A stretch of 64,000 nt of DNA from Sanderia malayensis (GCA_013076295.1 RQOL01000290.1:1-64000), one strand, 5' to 3'. Positions 44,863 to 57,216 are shown, counted from the first letter of the stretch. Numbers and translations: made by a program. The notes: a model not told the origin generated them from the sequence alone.

Positions 44863-46273
44863 ACATTACAATACATACATACTTACTATAGATACTATAC
44901 ATAAATATATACATCAATACATACCCTATATACTATATATAAATACTATACATAATATACATACATACCCTACATACATACCCTACATACATACCCTACA
45001 TGCATACATACATACCCTACATACATACATACATACATACATACATACATACATACCCTACACACATACCCTACATACATACCCTACATACATACATACA
45101 TACATACATACATACCCTACAATACATACCCTACAATACATACCCTACAATACATACCCTACAATACATACCCTACAATACATACCCTACAATACATAAG
45201 CTACATAACATACCCTACATACATACCCTACAATACATACCCTACAATACATACCCTACAATACATACCCTACAATGCAAACCCTGCAATACATACCCTA
45301 CATACATACCCTACATACATACATACATACCCTACATACATACATACATACATACATACATACATACCCTACATACATACCCTACATACATACCCTACAT
45401 ACATACATACATACATACATACCCTACATACATACCCTACAATACATACCCTACAATACATACCCTACAATACATACCCTACAATACATACCCTACAATA
45501 CATACCCTACAATACATACCCTACAATACATAAGCTACATAACATACCCTACATACATACCCTACAATACATACCCTACAATACATACCCTACAATGCAA
45601 ACCCTGCAATACATACCCTACAATACATACCCTGCAATACATACCCTACTATAAATACCCTACAATACATAGCCTACAATACATACCCTACAATACATAT
45701 GCTACAATACATACCCTACAATACATAAGCTACATAACATACCCTACATACATACCCTACAATACATACCCTACAATACATACCCTACAATACATACCCT
45801 ACAATGCAAACCCTGCAATACATACCCTACATACATACATACATACATACATACATACATACCCTACATACATACCCTACATACATACCCTACATACATA
45901 CATACATACATTACCCTACATACATACCCTACAATACATACCCTACAATACATACCCTACAATACATACCCTACAATACATACCCTACAATACATACCCT
46001 ACAATACATACCCTACAATACATAAGCTACATAACATACCCTACATACATACCCTACAATACATACCCTACAATACATACCCTACAATGCAAACCCTGCA
46101 ATACATACCCTACAATACATACCCTGCAATACATACCCTACTATAAATACCCTACAATACATAGCCTACAATACATACCCTACAATACATATGCTACAAT
46201 ACATACCCTACAATACATACCCTACAATACATACCCTACAATACATACCCTACAATACATACCCTACAATACA
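44863..46273. repeat. (CATA)n and 14-bp CCCTACAATACATA satellite, plus orientation
   Basis: Mirror image of the left-side arrays. Alternating blocks of (CATA)nCCC and 14-bp units are arranged in repeats of about 0.3-0.6 kb: the string cataagctacataacatac occurs near 45195, 45530, 45725 and 46020. It ends in ctacaatacaaccccctggcaagtg at the U junction. The long ORFs (up to 349 codons) are repeat artefacts. Confidence 0.97.
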
Positions 46274-47253
46274 ACCCCCTGGCAAGTGACCACGCTGCCG
46301 CCCCCTGAAAGCCGTTTCTTCTGAAAGTGAAAAAATGAATTCATCAGCCAACTTTAAAAACACAAAAATTCTCCTAACTTGGTAAAAATTTGTCAATTTG
46401 AACTCAAATTACACCAGGATGAAGCTAATAGCTTGGCGAACATTTATCGAAAGTATTTGGGTGAAAAAACAAAGTTTTGGCAGGTTAAAATTTAATTTTG
46501 GCGAATGCAAAACACACGCGTGTTGAGTGAAATTTTCGTGTTTTCCAGGAAAACCCAAACTCGGCTAAAAATGTCCAAAAACAGAGGAAAATCGACAAAA
46601 CAATAAAAACAACCCCAGAAAACTTTAGTTATCGTGTAAATAAATAGTTATCGAAAGTTTAAATGGAGAAAATCGGCCGAGAACAACCCAAGAAAATCAA
46701 AATTGTCTTCGTAATTTGGTTAGGCCCTCGAGCCGAAAGAAAAACGTGAGGTTAAACAAAACAAAACTCGTGCTATTTAAAGCCAAAAACAATTAAATAA
46801 AGGAAATACCTCGAAATAATTGTCCACACATTGTCTCCACAGGTCCTGAGAACAATTGACACGTCTTTACAATTGATTTCCGGCACGTATTCACGCTTAA
46901 ACCCGAGCAACTTGCCGCCCGTTTCACTACGAAAACACCTGCTTCTCCCTGCTCGTTTTGCATCTCATTAACTCTGTCCTCGGAACTTTCTAGAAAGTCG
47001 GAACACAAAATGGGCCATAACTCCCGAACCGCCGGGGTTAGAAATTAGCCAAATAGTACACTGTCATCAGCACAATGCAGCGATCATTTCTATACCGATT
47101 TGCACCCTTATTTGCACCCCAAAAAGAAGCCTTTATGGATACAACGAAATTCCTTTGATCCCATTGTTTGTTCGAACGTCGATTGTTCGAGAGACAATGG
47201 AGCATTGTTTGGCGGGTTAGGGTCACGTGTGATCGTAGAATAGTATATATAGA
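46274..47253 (-). repeat. U block 5, reverse orientation
   Basis: Reverse complement of the 1.0-kb U form, closest to U1 in several variants (ggacctgtggagacaatgtgt; gtactatttggctaatttc). It ends cacgtgtgatcgtagaatag..aga before CTAG at 47254. Confidence 0.85.
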
Positions 47254-47570
47254 CTAGCCGGGGGCCCGGTCGCTACGCTCCCTCCCCGGAGCCCCTCAAG
47301 CAACAACAGTTTAATGTGGTTGGCGCGCTTTGCGCGCTGCATTCGCTCCGGCTCATGCCCATACATACATACATAAATACATACATACATACATACATAC
47401 ATACATACCCTACATACATACATACATACATACATACATACATACATACATACATGGGCCGGGTTCGGTCGCTTTGCTCCCTCCCCGGAGCCCGTCAAGT
47501 AAACAAAGCTTAGTCTGGTTGGCGCGCTTCGCGCGCTGCATTAGCTACCGCTCATGCCCATACATACATA
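47254..47570. repeat. CTAG module pair with (CATA)n
   Basis: ctagccgggggcccggtc, ccctccccggagcccctcaag, core GCGCGC-TTT-GCGCGC, gctcatgccc, (CATA)n, then a second module with core GCGCGC-TTC-GCGCGC. The exact mirror of 22486-22831. Confidence 0.85.
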
Positions 47571-49255
47571 CATACCCTACAATTTATACCCTACAATACA
47601 TACCCTACAATACATACCCTACAATAAATACCTTACAATACATACCCTACAATAAATACCCTACAATACATACCCCACAATACATACCCTACAATACGTA
47701 CCCTACAATACATACCCTACAATACATACCCCACAATACGTACCCTACAATACATACCCTACAATAAATACCATACAATACTTACCCTACAATAAATACC
47801 CTACAATACATACCCTACAATACGTACCCTACAATACATACCCTACAATACATACCCCACAATACATACCCTACAATACATACCCTAAAATACATACCCT
47901 ACAATACATACCTTACAATACATACCCTACGATACATAGCCTACGATACATACCCTACAATACATACCATACGATACATACCCTACGGTACATACCCTAC
48001 GATACATACCCTACCATACATACCCTACAATACATACCCTACAATACATACCCTACAATACATACCCTACAATACATACCCTACAATACATACCCTACAA
48101 TACATACCCTACGATACATACCCTACGATACATACCCCTACAATAACAATACATACCTTACATACATACCCTACAATACATACCCTACAACACATACCCT
48201 ACAAATACCTACATACATACCCTACAACATACCCTACAAACATACCTACATAACAACCCTACAATACATACCCTAGAATACATACCTTACAATACATACC
48301 CTACAATAAATACCCTACGATACATACCCTACGAGACATACCCTACAATACATACCCTGTAATACATACCCTAAAATACATACCCTACGATACATACCCT
48401 ACAATACATACCCTACAACACATACCCTACATAACATACCTACAATACATACCCTACAATACAAACCCTACGATATATACCATACGATACATACCCTACA
48501 ATACATACCCTACAATACATACCCTACAACACTACCCTACAATACATACCCTACAACGCATACCCTACATAACATAACCCACATACATACCCATACATAC
48601 CCTAACATACCTACGATACATACCTACAATACATACCCTACAACAATACCCTACATAACATACCTACAATACATACCCTACAATACAAACCCTACGATAT
48701 ATACCATACGATACATACCCTACAATACATACACCACAATACATACCCTACAACACATACCCTACAATACATACCCTACAACGCATACCCTACATAACAT
48801 AACCCACAATACATACCCTACAATACATACCCTACATAAATACCCTACTATACATACCGTACAATACATACCCTACAATACATACCCTACAATAAATACC
48901 ATACAATACTTACCCTACAATAAATACCCTACAATACATACCCTACAACACATACCCTACAGACATACCCTACAATACATACCCTACAATTCATATCATA
49001 CAATACAAACCCTACAATACATACCCTACAATACAAACCCTACAATAAATACCCTACAATACATACCCTACAATAAATACCCTACAACACATACCCTACA
49101 TACATACCCTACAATACATACCCTACAATACAAACTCTACAATACATACCCTACAATACAAACCCTACAATAAATACCCTACAATACATACCCTACAATA
49201 CCATACAAGACATACCCTACAAAAAATACCCTACAATACATACCCTACAATACAT
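47571..49255. repeat. 14-bp satellite array, plus orientation, with degenerate part
   Basis: Regular CCCTACAATACATA units to about 48130. The array is then more irregular (units shortened to ~10-12 bp, 'ccctacgatacata', 'cataaccc') to the U junction at 49256 (catactacgacgcaacatttc). Confidence 0.95.
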
Positions 49256-50752
49256 ACTACGACGCAACATTTCTAAAGAAAGTAAAGGTGGGAGGTCGGA
49301 TCTTCCCCCCTGGCAATCGACCGCACGGCGCCAACCCTGCCGCCCCCCTGAAAGCCGAAAGTTGATAGCTTCAGTGTGAAGTTTGAAAAAAAAAGTTGCC
49401 TTCAAAAATTTAATCAATCCTGGAAAATTTAAACTCAATCTTTAATAAAAATTATATCAAACTGTAGCTGAGGAAACAGCGAATCCGATAAAAGTATTCA
49501 CATTTCATAACAGTGTTGCTTTGAATTTTAAGGGAGTATTTAGTGGAGCCCAACAACAAAGCCGTGAAAAAATTTATTCATCAGCCCACTTTAAAAACAC
49601 AAAAATTCCCCTAACTTGGTCAAACTTTGTCCATTTTAACTCAAATTACACCAACATGAAGCAGTTACCTTGGCGAAAAAGTATCGACAGTAATTGGGTG
49701 CATTTGAAATGCTTTTCGCAATTTTAGTTGGGTATTTTTGAAGCTCAAGACATTATTTTCTTGATCAAAAATAGCCGTGAAATCAAACCCATGCAAAAAA
49801 TAGGAATTGAAACACGATTCACCAACTTTCAAATTCAATTAGCGTGGCCAATTGTTGTCCTACACACCCTACGAAAATATCAACATGAAGCTCATAGCTT
49901 GGCGAACATTTATCGAAAGTATTGGGGTGAAAAAAACAAAGTTTTGGCAGGTTAAAATTTAATTTTCGCGAATGCAAAACACATGCGTGTTGTGTGAAAA
50001 TTTGGTGTTTTCCAGCAAACCCAAACTCGGCCAAAACTGTCCAAAACCAGAGGAAAATCAACAAAACAAAAAAAACAAAGCCATATAACTTTAGTTCTTG
50101 TGTAAATAAAGAGTTATCGAAAGTTTAAATGGAGAAAATCGACCCAGAACGACCCGAGAAAATCAAAATTGTCTTCGTGTTTTAGTTAGGCCCTCGGTTC
50201 AACACAAAAAAACATGAGGTGAAACAAAACAAAACTCTTGCTAATTTCAGCCGAAAACAATCAAATAAAGGAAATACCTTGAAATAATTGTCCACCAATT
50301 GTCTCCACAGGTCCAGAGAACAATTAACACGTCTTTACAATTGATTTCCGGCACGTATTCACGCTTAAACCGAGCAACTTGCCGCCCGTTCAACTACGAA
50401 AACACCTGTTTCTCCCTGCTCGTTTTGCATCTCATTAATTCGGTCCTCTGAACTTTCTAGAAAGTCGGAACACAAAATGGGGCATAACTCCGGAACCGTT
50501 GGGGTTAGAAATTAGCCAAATAGTACACTGTCATCAGCACAATGCAGCGATCATTTCTATACCGATTTGCACCCTTATTTGCACCCCAAAAAAAAGCCTT
50601 TATGGATACAACGAAATTCCTTTGATCCCATTGTTTTTCGAACGTCGATTGTTAAAGAGACAATGTTTTTCGAACGTAGATTGTTCCCGAGACAATGACC
50701 CATTGTTTGGTCCCTCCGGGTCACGTGTGGAACAATCTTATTATATAGGAGA
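49256..50752 (-). repeat. U block 6, 1.5-kb form, reverse orientation
   Basis: Contains both the 0.5-kb array-proximal part (shared with U1) and the common 1.0-kb part. It ends cacgtgtggaacaatc..gga before CTAG at 50753. The acaatg/cattgt motif is present in an additional copy (50641-50707). Confidence 0.85.
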
Positions 50753-50905
50753 CTAGCCGGGGGCACTCGCTACGCTCGCTTCCCGGAGCCCGTTAAGGTA
50801 AAAGGTTTAATGTGGTCGGCGCATTTCATGCGCTGCATTCGCTAACGCTCATGCCTTTTCCCACCCCATGTACAGTGGTTTGGCTCGCCCTCGGTCCCCT
50901 GTCTA
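50753..50905. repeat. CTAG module without satellite
   Basis: ctagccgggggcactcgc, cttcccggagcccg, hairpin core GCGCAT-TTC-ATGCGC (50819-50833), gctcatgcc and a shortened cccatgtacagtggtttgg unit. The stem differs from other copies on both sides, keeping pairing. Confidence 0.75.
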
Positions 50906-51895
50906 TCTATTGTTGCGATTGTAGTGTTTAACATGCATGGATATTAGTTTTAGCGATCAGCCTCGTTTTCATTTCAAAATCCTCGTTTTCATCATGTAAG
51001 CCCCGTACTGATGGTACAGTAGATAAGCTGCAAGATCAAAGTTTGCTTTGCTGTAGGGACAACAACAATTAGTGTGCTATTAGTTGAGTGCATCAATTGC
51101 CACTTGGCTGTGGTCCTTTGTGAAGCTAATATAAACTGTAAAGGATGATCTTTGATGAGGGTATGGTTTTGTTTCCATGATAAGATGACAGTGATGCATT
51201 GAATTTTGATAAAGCAATAGGTATGAAGTCTCCAATACTTGCATTTGTACAATGATGTACATCAGTAGATCTACAAAGTGAAAGAGACAAATTATATTCT
51301 ATTTAGTATGTTGGTATAATACTATCAAGGTTAATAAGGAATTAGATTTGGATAAAATAGCCCTTGTGAGCTGAATATGTTGTTATTGAAAAATTGCTCT
51401 TTCATAATTAGTGACTTTGTTTAACTGGATTAACAATTGGGGCTTTCTTCACTGCATTGTAACGTAGAATTAAGAATATATTAAAAGCCCTCATAGCAAA
51501 AAGTAAGTTTGACTCAAGTAAGAATAGTTTCCTTTCCTTCACATGATTAACAGGGTCCATTTAACGTGGATGAATACACGGAACACCGTGGATGACGAAT
51601 GCAAAAATACTTCATAATCATCATCAATGGGATGGGAATTGCAGGGTGAAAGGAGTTTCATAGGAGTATTGGGCTTGGCTGGTGGTAAGGCAAAGAAGGC
51701 AGCCACAAAGTGAAAAGAAGCGACTGCAACATGTGGCTACAGGATTAAACACTCTTTGTGAAAACATTAATTAAATATAAAAAGCTATGAAACATAAGCG
51801 GAGTTGTGAATTTTGGCATCAAGAAACCTAATGGTGAGAACGAGTGAAATACAATTGGCCTAAGAAACTTGTAGTTTAAATGTCCACTTGAATGG
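50906..51895. other. Lower-copy intergenic sequence
   Basis: No supported gene. An 86-codon frame on the minus strand (50992-51252) has mixed composition (for example KDHPLQFILASQRTTAKWQ) but no splice partner or recognisable domain, so I leave it as possible. Confidence 0.4.
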
Positions 51896-51929
51896 GGTGA
51901 AAGTAAAAGTAAAGTCTACTTACCCTCTG

Positions 51930-52047
51930 CTATGGCAAAATGAATGTTTCTCTCAGGTTTATTTTGTCTTATTTCAGCATCAAGTTCCGTTGCGATCCAA
52001 GATTTCGGTATTATGTTATGCTTATGCTGTTCTAATATGAAATATTA
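51930..52047 (-). CDS. Candidate minus-strand coding exon
   Basis: The open frame IIPKSWIATELDAEIRQNK..ERNIHFAIAE ends CAGAGG/gtaagtag at 51930, a consensus donor. It is open back to a TAA near 52050 and overlaps a near-perfect hairpin (52024-52056). The partner exons are not convincing; a GFLMPKFTTPLMF frame after 'ccattag' near 51835 is one possibility. No family recognised. Confidence 0.3.
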
Positions 52048-52056
52048 GGACAGCAT
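52024..52056. repeat. 15-bp hairpin, one mismatch, 3-nt loop
   Basis: atgctgttctaatat / atattaggacagcat with GAA loop, about 150 bp upstream of the plus-strand gene start at 52210. Confidence 0.75.
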
Positions 52057-52209
52057 GAGCACGAAGATGAAAAATTGCCACGTTGAGGAAACATAGCATA
52101 AATCGAAATCATACAACGAACTCTACTGTTATGCAGCCTCGTTTGGACGTAATTGTCTAATTGAGCTGGATTGGCTAACAATCAGGGCAGCCTGAACTGA
52201 ACAAAGAAC

Positions 52210-53301
52210 ATGCTGTTAGTGCGTCCTTCCTTTCTTTCATCTTTGTTGTTCCTGAGTGGGCCAATGGCGATGGTAAGTAGGTTTTGCAAAGCGTATTATA
52301 TCATTGCGATCTTTCAAGATACATCTTGAAAATAAATGTGTAGCGTTTCTGTGAAGGCTTTGATTCATTTTACCAGCGTATAAGACTTTAGGAAATATAG
52401 TATTTGACAAAATCCCTTGAGAATAGGCCACATGTAAGAAAAAGGGATGCTAGAGATATGACACATTGTCTGTATTTAAAGATGATATAAGATTCTGTTC
52501 TTTTTACATTTTATTACATGTACTATTCGTGCATTTTAGGTGGTGCATAACTTGTGTAGCGCCATGTTAATGGAGGCAATTTTTGACTGTTCTTCAGGTA
52601 AGTATTCAATTATAGGAGATCATTACGCTTCCGAAAGGCCATCTAGTTCATTTATAAAGACGGGTTTTTGAAATACATTTCTTGCAAATTTTTAGGGTTT
52701 GTGTCACAGCATATGAAAGAAGAGTTTAAAGGTGCTGTTGGTGGGAAATATTTGTTGGCCAAATGCATGGTTTTTCAAAGGTAATAGTCTTGTTCAAATC
52801 TTCCACAATGTTATTATTATTCACTGTTATCAGGATAATGGATAATTTTAAAATGAAATAAAACAAACAAATAACATGGAGAGAAAACCAACAAAAGACA
52901 AACATTAACACCAACAAAAGACAAACATTAACACTTACAATTATTTTTTGTCTCTGCCCCTAACCAAAGACAAAATTTCTTTTGTGGGCACATCTGCCCA
53001 CATGCACCTTGTGTGTGCTTCTACTTTATTTTCGTTATTTTTTTTGTTGTTTTTTATATTTTATGAATGTTTTTTTGCTATAATTTGTATTTTAATTTCT
53101 TCAGATTTCCTGTAGAGAAAAAGTCATTGTTACAGAAGGAGTTGAAAGTAAGCAATATGTTATACACACAGATGAGATGGAAATATTGCATTGCAACTTA
53201 CGCTATTTCATCCTTTGTTAAATGCTTATCCAGGGTGCTGACAAAATGAAATTTGGTGCCTCTTTTAATGGCACTGAACTTGAAGGTACATTGCCTTTTT
53301 A
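52210..53301 (+). CDS. Five-exon small gene, ~105 aa, unknown family
   Basis: Exons 52210-52272 (ATG; ends GCGATG/gtaagt), 52540-52597 (after ttttag; TTCAG/gtaagt), 52696-52780 (after tttttag; CAAAG/gtaata), 53105-53147 (after cttcag; TTGAAA/gtaagc) and 53234 onwards (after tatccag). All four introns are GT-AG and phase-consistent (0, 1, 2, 0). Segments: MLLVRPSFLSSLLFLSG (hydrophobic, signal-like), NLCSAMLMEAIFDCSSG, HMKEEFKGAVGGKYLLAK, RFPVEKKSLLQKELK, ADKMKFGASFNGTELE. If exon 5 is terminal, it stops at TAG 53301 after EGTLPF. Alternatively GAAG/gtacat splices to 53534, adding a Ser/Thr tail ending at 53595. Function unknown. Four consistent introns make a chance model unlikely. Confidence 0.6.
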
Positions 53302-53419
53302 GTGACCCAATGTCAGTAAAATTGATTAGCTAGGATTAATATGAGAACAATATATTAGAAGCAGTGACTTGCATAGGATAAAATTGTTTTTCCTTGTAAA
53401 GCAGTTTTATAATCTATGC

Positions 53420-53645
53420 ATAACATTTATTTACATTTATCAATATATGGATGAAAGTATTTGTCAATGCTACCTTAGTTCCTCACCACAGTAAACCACT
53501 ATGGGTTCTTTGTGGCAGTGTTGGCGACTTCAGGCTGCACCGTTTCAGCATCCTCATTGTCAACCACTTCAGTGTCGTCCGTCTCAACCACTTGAGCTTA
53601 TCAGTCATGGCAATGTCATTTTCAGTCTCCATGTTTACACTATAT
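53420..53645 (-). CDS. Candidate acidic minus-strand exon, possibly frameshifted
   Basis: After the acceptor-like tatatatag near 53644, ATG at about 53634 opens METENDIAMTDKLK. One base out of phase, the sequence reads VVETDDTEVVDNEDAETVQ and PEVANTATKNP then stop, so the acidic theme continues across an apparent single-base shift. It lies opposite the alternative last exon of the plus-strand gene. Only one of the two can be the main coding sense. Confidence 0.3.
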
Positions 53646-53699
53646 ATAAACATATTGGTCATTCAATGAAGGTGAGTTAATAGGCTATCAGTTGTTTGA

Positions 53700-56083
53700 T
53701 TTTGCCTCACAGTTCTGTTGATGTTACAATAATATATACTTTTAATGTATTAATATGATACAGTTTATTTTCATGCAGATAATGAATAATTATTATCTTT
53801 GTTACAATGAAGAGGAAATACTAAAGGCAGGCAGATAATGCAAAACTGAGTACATGAACTTACGGCAGCAGTGTTCGCAAAAAATATCTATCTATTTCAA
53901 GTGAACCTGTTAAGGATAAATTGTTATTGTGATAGTATCCACTGCAATGGCAATTGTGACATAAAATATAGCACTTTGAGCTTTTTTAAAGCTGTTTAGT
54001 TATAAATAGCCTGTATTTTCATGTGAAAGTAAAGGCAACATTAAAAATACATGTACTTACGTAAATTGCTGTTTTTCTCGTGGTGAGTTGAAAAAAATTT
54101 TTACGCACACTAAGTCCTCTATGACGCAAGACAAATTTTAAATTTCGCGCCGCTATTGTTGTTGCTAGGACGCCGAAATTCTCATCTCGTGAATATCTGA
54201 TGATAAGAGTATTAGCTCCAGGACATTACGTGGTGTTGCATTGATCGTATTGTGATTGTAGTTTCAAGAGCAACAAAACTTGGAATTATGTGATAACTGT
54301 TAGAATTACAATTGCTATGAGAATACACGCTTCTTTTTATAAGGAACCTAGCTGCTGAGGGCCTAATTGTTTAAGTTGGTTATTTTGAGATCTCTTTGAC
54401 CTCTTTGTAGTTCTAAAACAGAAATACTTTGTCAGGCACTTTCCCACAGTGAATGAATGAGGAGATACCATACACTATGAGGTTCTGGTTGAGAAGATAT
54501 CTACAACGGGAAACTATCATAATTTATCATGCAAGACTTTAAATATTCAAGTAAGATAACAAAGAGATATTTATGCACATATAGATTATTAAAGGGCTAC
54601 TCCCACCATATTTTTCTATTTCATTTCTGGGTAGTTTTTGACGGAAAAACAGGTACTGCACTTTTTGAATTTCGAAATTCGCTCATTAACACCTCTTTTC
54701 ACGGCTCCAAAAGTGCGATTTTCAGGCCATTTCTAAAAAATGTCGCGCAACATGAAACAATCTGGGCCGAGGTTGTGTGACGTAGATGCCGGAACGCAAA
54801 AAACTTCTCTCTTTGGCTTCAGTATGGAAAAATCAAACGTCGCGTCCGGTTTTCTCCCTTGTTTTCAATGATAAACACAAATGTTTTTTCAAACCACTTC
54901 AACACCATCATTAAAAAGCTTATTGACATCTCCCCGTGTGTTTTTTTTTTTAATTTTCGGCATTGTTAAGGGCTGAAAATTGACCCCAAAGCTGATGCAG
55001 TGACAATGGATTTTTCCAGTATTCACACGCCTCACGTGGTTATGTGTTCATCACTCAACCTCTTCCTTCCTTTCATTTTGCGTGATAAAACAACCAGCAA
55101 ACGTTCGTGAATCATGATATAATAAGTTTGTTTATCGTTTCCATCAGTTCTATACTCTATTTTATCAAGTTTTGCCGTGTGCTTGGTTTTAGCAAGATAA
55201 TTATGGATTATTTTTGTATTTACTACTTGGGTTTTTGTCAAAGATATTGAAATGCTAAAGTGATATGCGCTGTTAAAAAGTTGCTCAAATTGAAATTGTT
55301 TGGCTGACATATCCATGGAGTTCTTGTTATAAATTATATATATATCTTGGTGATTACATTGAAACCTAAGGCAAAGTAAAGGTGTATATTGTTGACAAAG
55401 TCAGACAATATAAACAAAACCAGCACACCAGTACGAAGCCCAACATTGTGCTGGAAAGTTTTTCTTCGAATTCACATTGAACTTGTGAAATCTTGGATCT
55501 CTGGGCATTAATGTTTACACTCCTGGAAGGGATTTTCGAGTTTTTCCACACAGTTATGACCATAACTACACTTGAAATATTACCAAATATGAGCTGCTGC
55601 TTCAATTACACACCAGATAAAACAAATGAGGTTATTTGCATGCATTATTAGTCCAAAATAGCATTATTCTACTTTACCCGTGCCAGGACCTGCTCGGCCT
55701 AGCGATTTTGCAAATTTTTGACCGACCCGATTTCGTTTAAATCTTATAAAATGCGTAGATAAGACCTCACAAATTTTCCATACTATCAATTCTATCGAAA
55801 AATTGTTGAAAGAGAGCTTCTCCTCTTTAATGGAATAGATTTCAAATTCATATTGTTATTTAAAACCATCCCGCACCACTGAAGATTGTATGTGAAGCTC
55901 GCTCGAGACTGCGACGTTGAGGTCGTGAGCAAATCATCCTCATTTGTGTAAAAAACTCACGCTTAGTACCTCAATTGGATCATTCAATAGCATTTCACTC
56001 TCTGCATGGATACATCTGTGCCACGGCGTGAATGTTTTCTTCCAATAACGGCGGTCGTTTGCTTTGAGGATTACGTTTGTACA
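53700..56083. other. Intergenic sequence, no clear gene
   Basis: 54590-55020 begins aaagggctactcccaccata and may be the end of a dispersed element, but I found no matching second end. The 94-codon minus frame at 55032-55316 and the 79-codon frame at 55366-55605 have no splice context or recognisable motif. A minus-strand leader-like patch (caatttac/gtaagtac, about 54061) lies upstream of the acidic exon. Confidence 0.4.
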
Positions 56084-56126
56084 TAGTAAAAAAAAGAATA
56101 AGATTGCCGGTTACATTAGTTAAAAG

Positions 56127-56163
56127 CTCGAACACCAGCGTCACGGAGTAACCTTTGTTCGAG
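56127..56163 (-). other. Helitron 3' subterminal hairpin (Hel-2 copy C)
   Basis: Perfect 8-bp stem ctcgaaca/tgttcgag with a 21-nt loop. The stem is identical to Hel-1 (11579-11615) while the loop has diverged. Confidence 0.6.
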
Positions 56164-56639
56164 TTTCCTTGTTGGTGAAAACTGCAATTGAAATTTGGAA
56201 GTATATAACAGTAAACACTAAAGGGGCCTCTATAGATTATAGATCAAGTTTTAATGTATTAAAAGGAAAGGGGGGGGGATGTTATTGATAGTGCGGTGTT
56301 TTGCAAAAAGCAACTATCCTTAAGAGACAACTTGCAGTTTTCACAGAGTAAGGAAATCCACTTTCCCATAGGCAATATCGGAGAAAATGGCAATGCATAA
56401 CTCTTAATAATCGGGCGCTACGCAGGATTCAGGACTGTGCTGACTGCTGTGTGTGGTGCAGTCACCCCTGGACATGTGGATGGTGTAATGTCCAGTTGGT
56501 CTCCGCAGATCAGTGTTATCTAGAATGAATTCATTCTAGAAGGGTACCAGTAATGGCTGTACATCACACTTATGTGCAACGTGATCTGTGTTGACACACA
56601 ATACCCGTACCCTTGAATGTGTGTATGTGCGTTTTGGTA

Positions 56640-57110
56640 GGCAGCCCTCTGTAGAGTAACTGTGCAGATGGTCGCTCTAGGATGAAGCCTTTACAGGACT
56701 TCTTGGAAAACAATGTTCTTTGTTTTCCTGTGTGTTTCCTCTTGGAGGAATACTTTGAGCCCGTTAAATGATGTTGCTCTTGACATGGCCACATATAACT
56801 GACCATGTGTGAACACGGGCTCAGGTAAGTACAAACCAACATACCTCAGGGATTACCCCTGTGCCTTGTTGATTGTCAAGCAGTATGAAAGTCTGACTGG
56901 AAACTGTCGGCGTTTCATTTTGAACGGCATTTCCGTGTCCTGAGTGGAGACTGTAATCTTGGGAATCATGACCCGTTGTCCTCTGTGCTCCTTGGTAATG
57001 ATCTCTGCTGTTATCACGTGACGTCGGAGATGCCGAACTATGAGTCTTGTTCCGTTGCAAAGACCTTTCTTTGGATTGAGATTCCGCGGAAGAACGATCG
57101 TTGCACCAAC
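56640..57110 (-). pseudogene. Hel-2 copy C, exon 8: helicase C-terminus with nonsense codon
   Basis: VGATIVLPRNLNPKKGLCNG is followed by RRQFPVRLSYCLTINKAQG, then TAA where Hel-1 has CAA (Gln), then SLRYVGLYLPEPVFTHGQL and YVAMSRATSFNGLKVF. A further one-base insertion near ACAAAGAACATT alters the C-terminus. Motifs V and VI would not be translated from this copy. Confidence 0.85.
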
Positions 57111-57216
57111 CTAATGCAATGAATATTATTGTGATTAATGACGCATATTTTATGCTGCACTACCTTTGCACATAATAAGTTAATGTTAATAGGATGAAAG
57201 ATTCTACTCATCCTAC

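Noticed and set aside
45000..46324. Long Tyr/Thr/Pro/Ile-rich open frames (up to ~350 codons), also at 7.0-7.9, 21.8-22.5, 29.7-30.4 and elsewhere
   Set aside because: They are the automatic translation of a 14-nt repeat without stop codons. All frames give the same peptide and no start, splice or domain context exists.
50992..51262. Two overlapping minus-strand ORFs, and a possible third relative of the 612-bp repeat here
   Set aside because: Short matches such as aagctgcaa.atcaaag and gatgatctttgat are too scattered to support a repeat copy. The ORFs lack supporting exons.
54590..55020. Transposon end beginning ctactcccacc
   Set aside because: It looks like a dispersed element start, but I could not find an inverted or repeated partner within the window.
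56570..56842. 90-codon minus-strand frame in copy C as the helicase C-terminus
   Set aside because: Comparison with Hel-1 shows the genuine motif V/VI frame is one base off (YLPEPVFTHGQLYVAMSRA). This ORF is a shadow for most of its length and only regains the family frame near its end.
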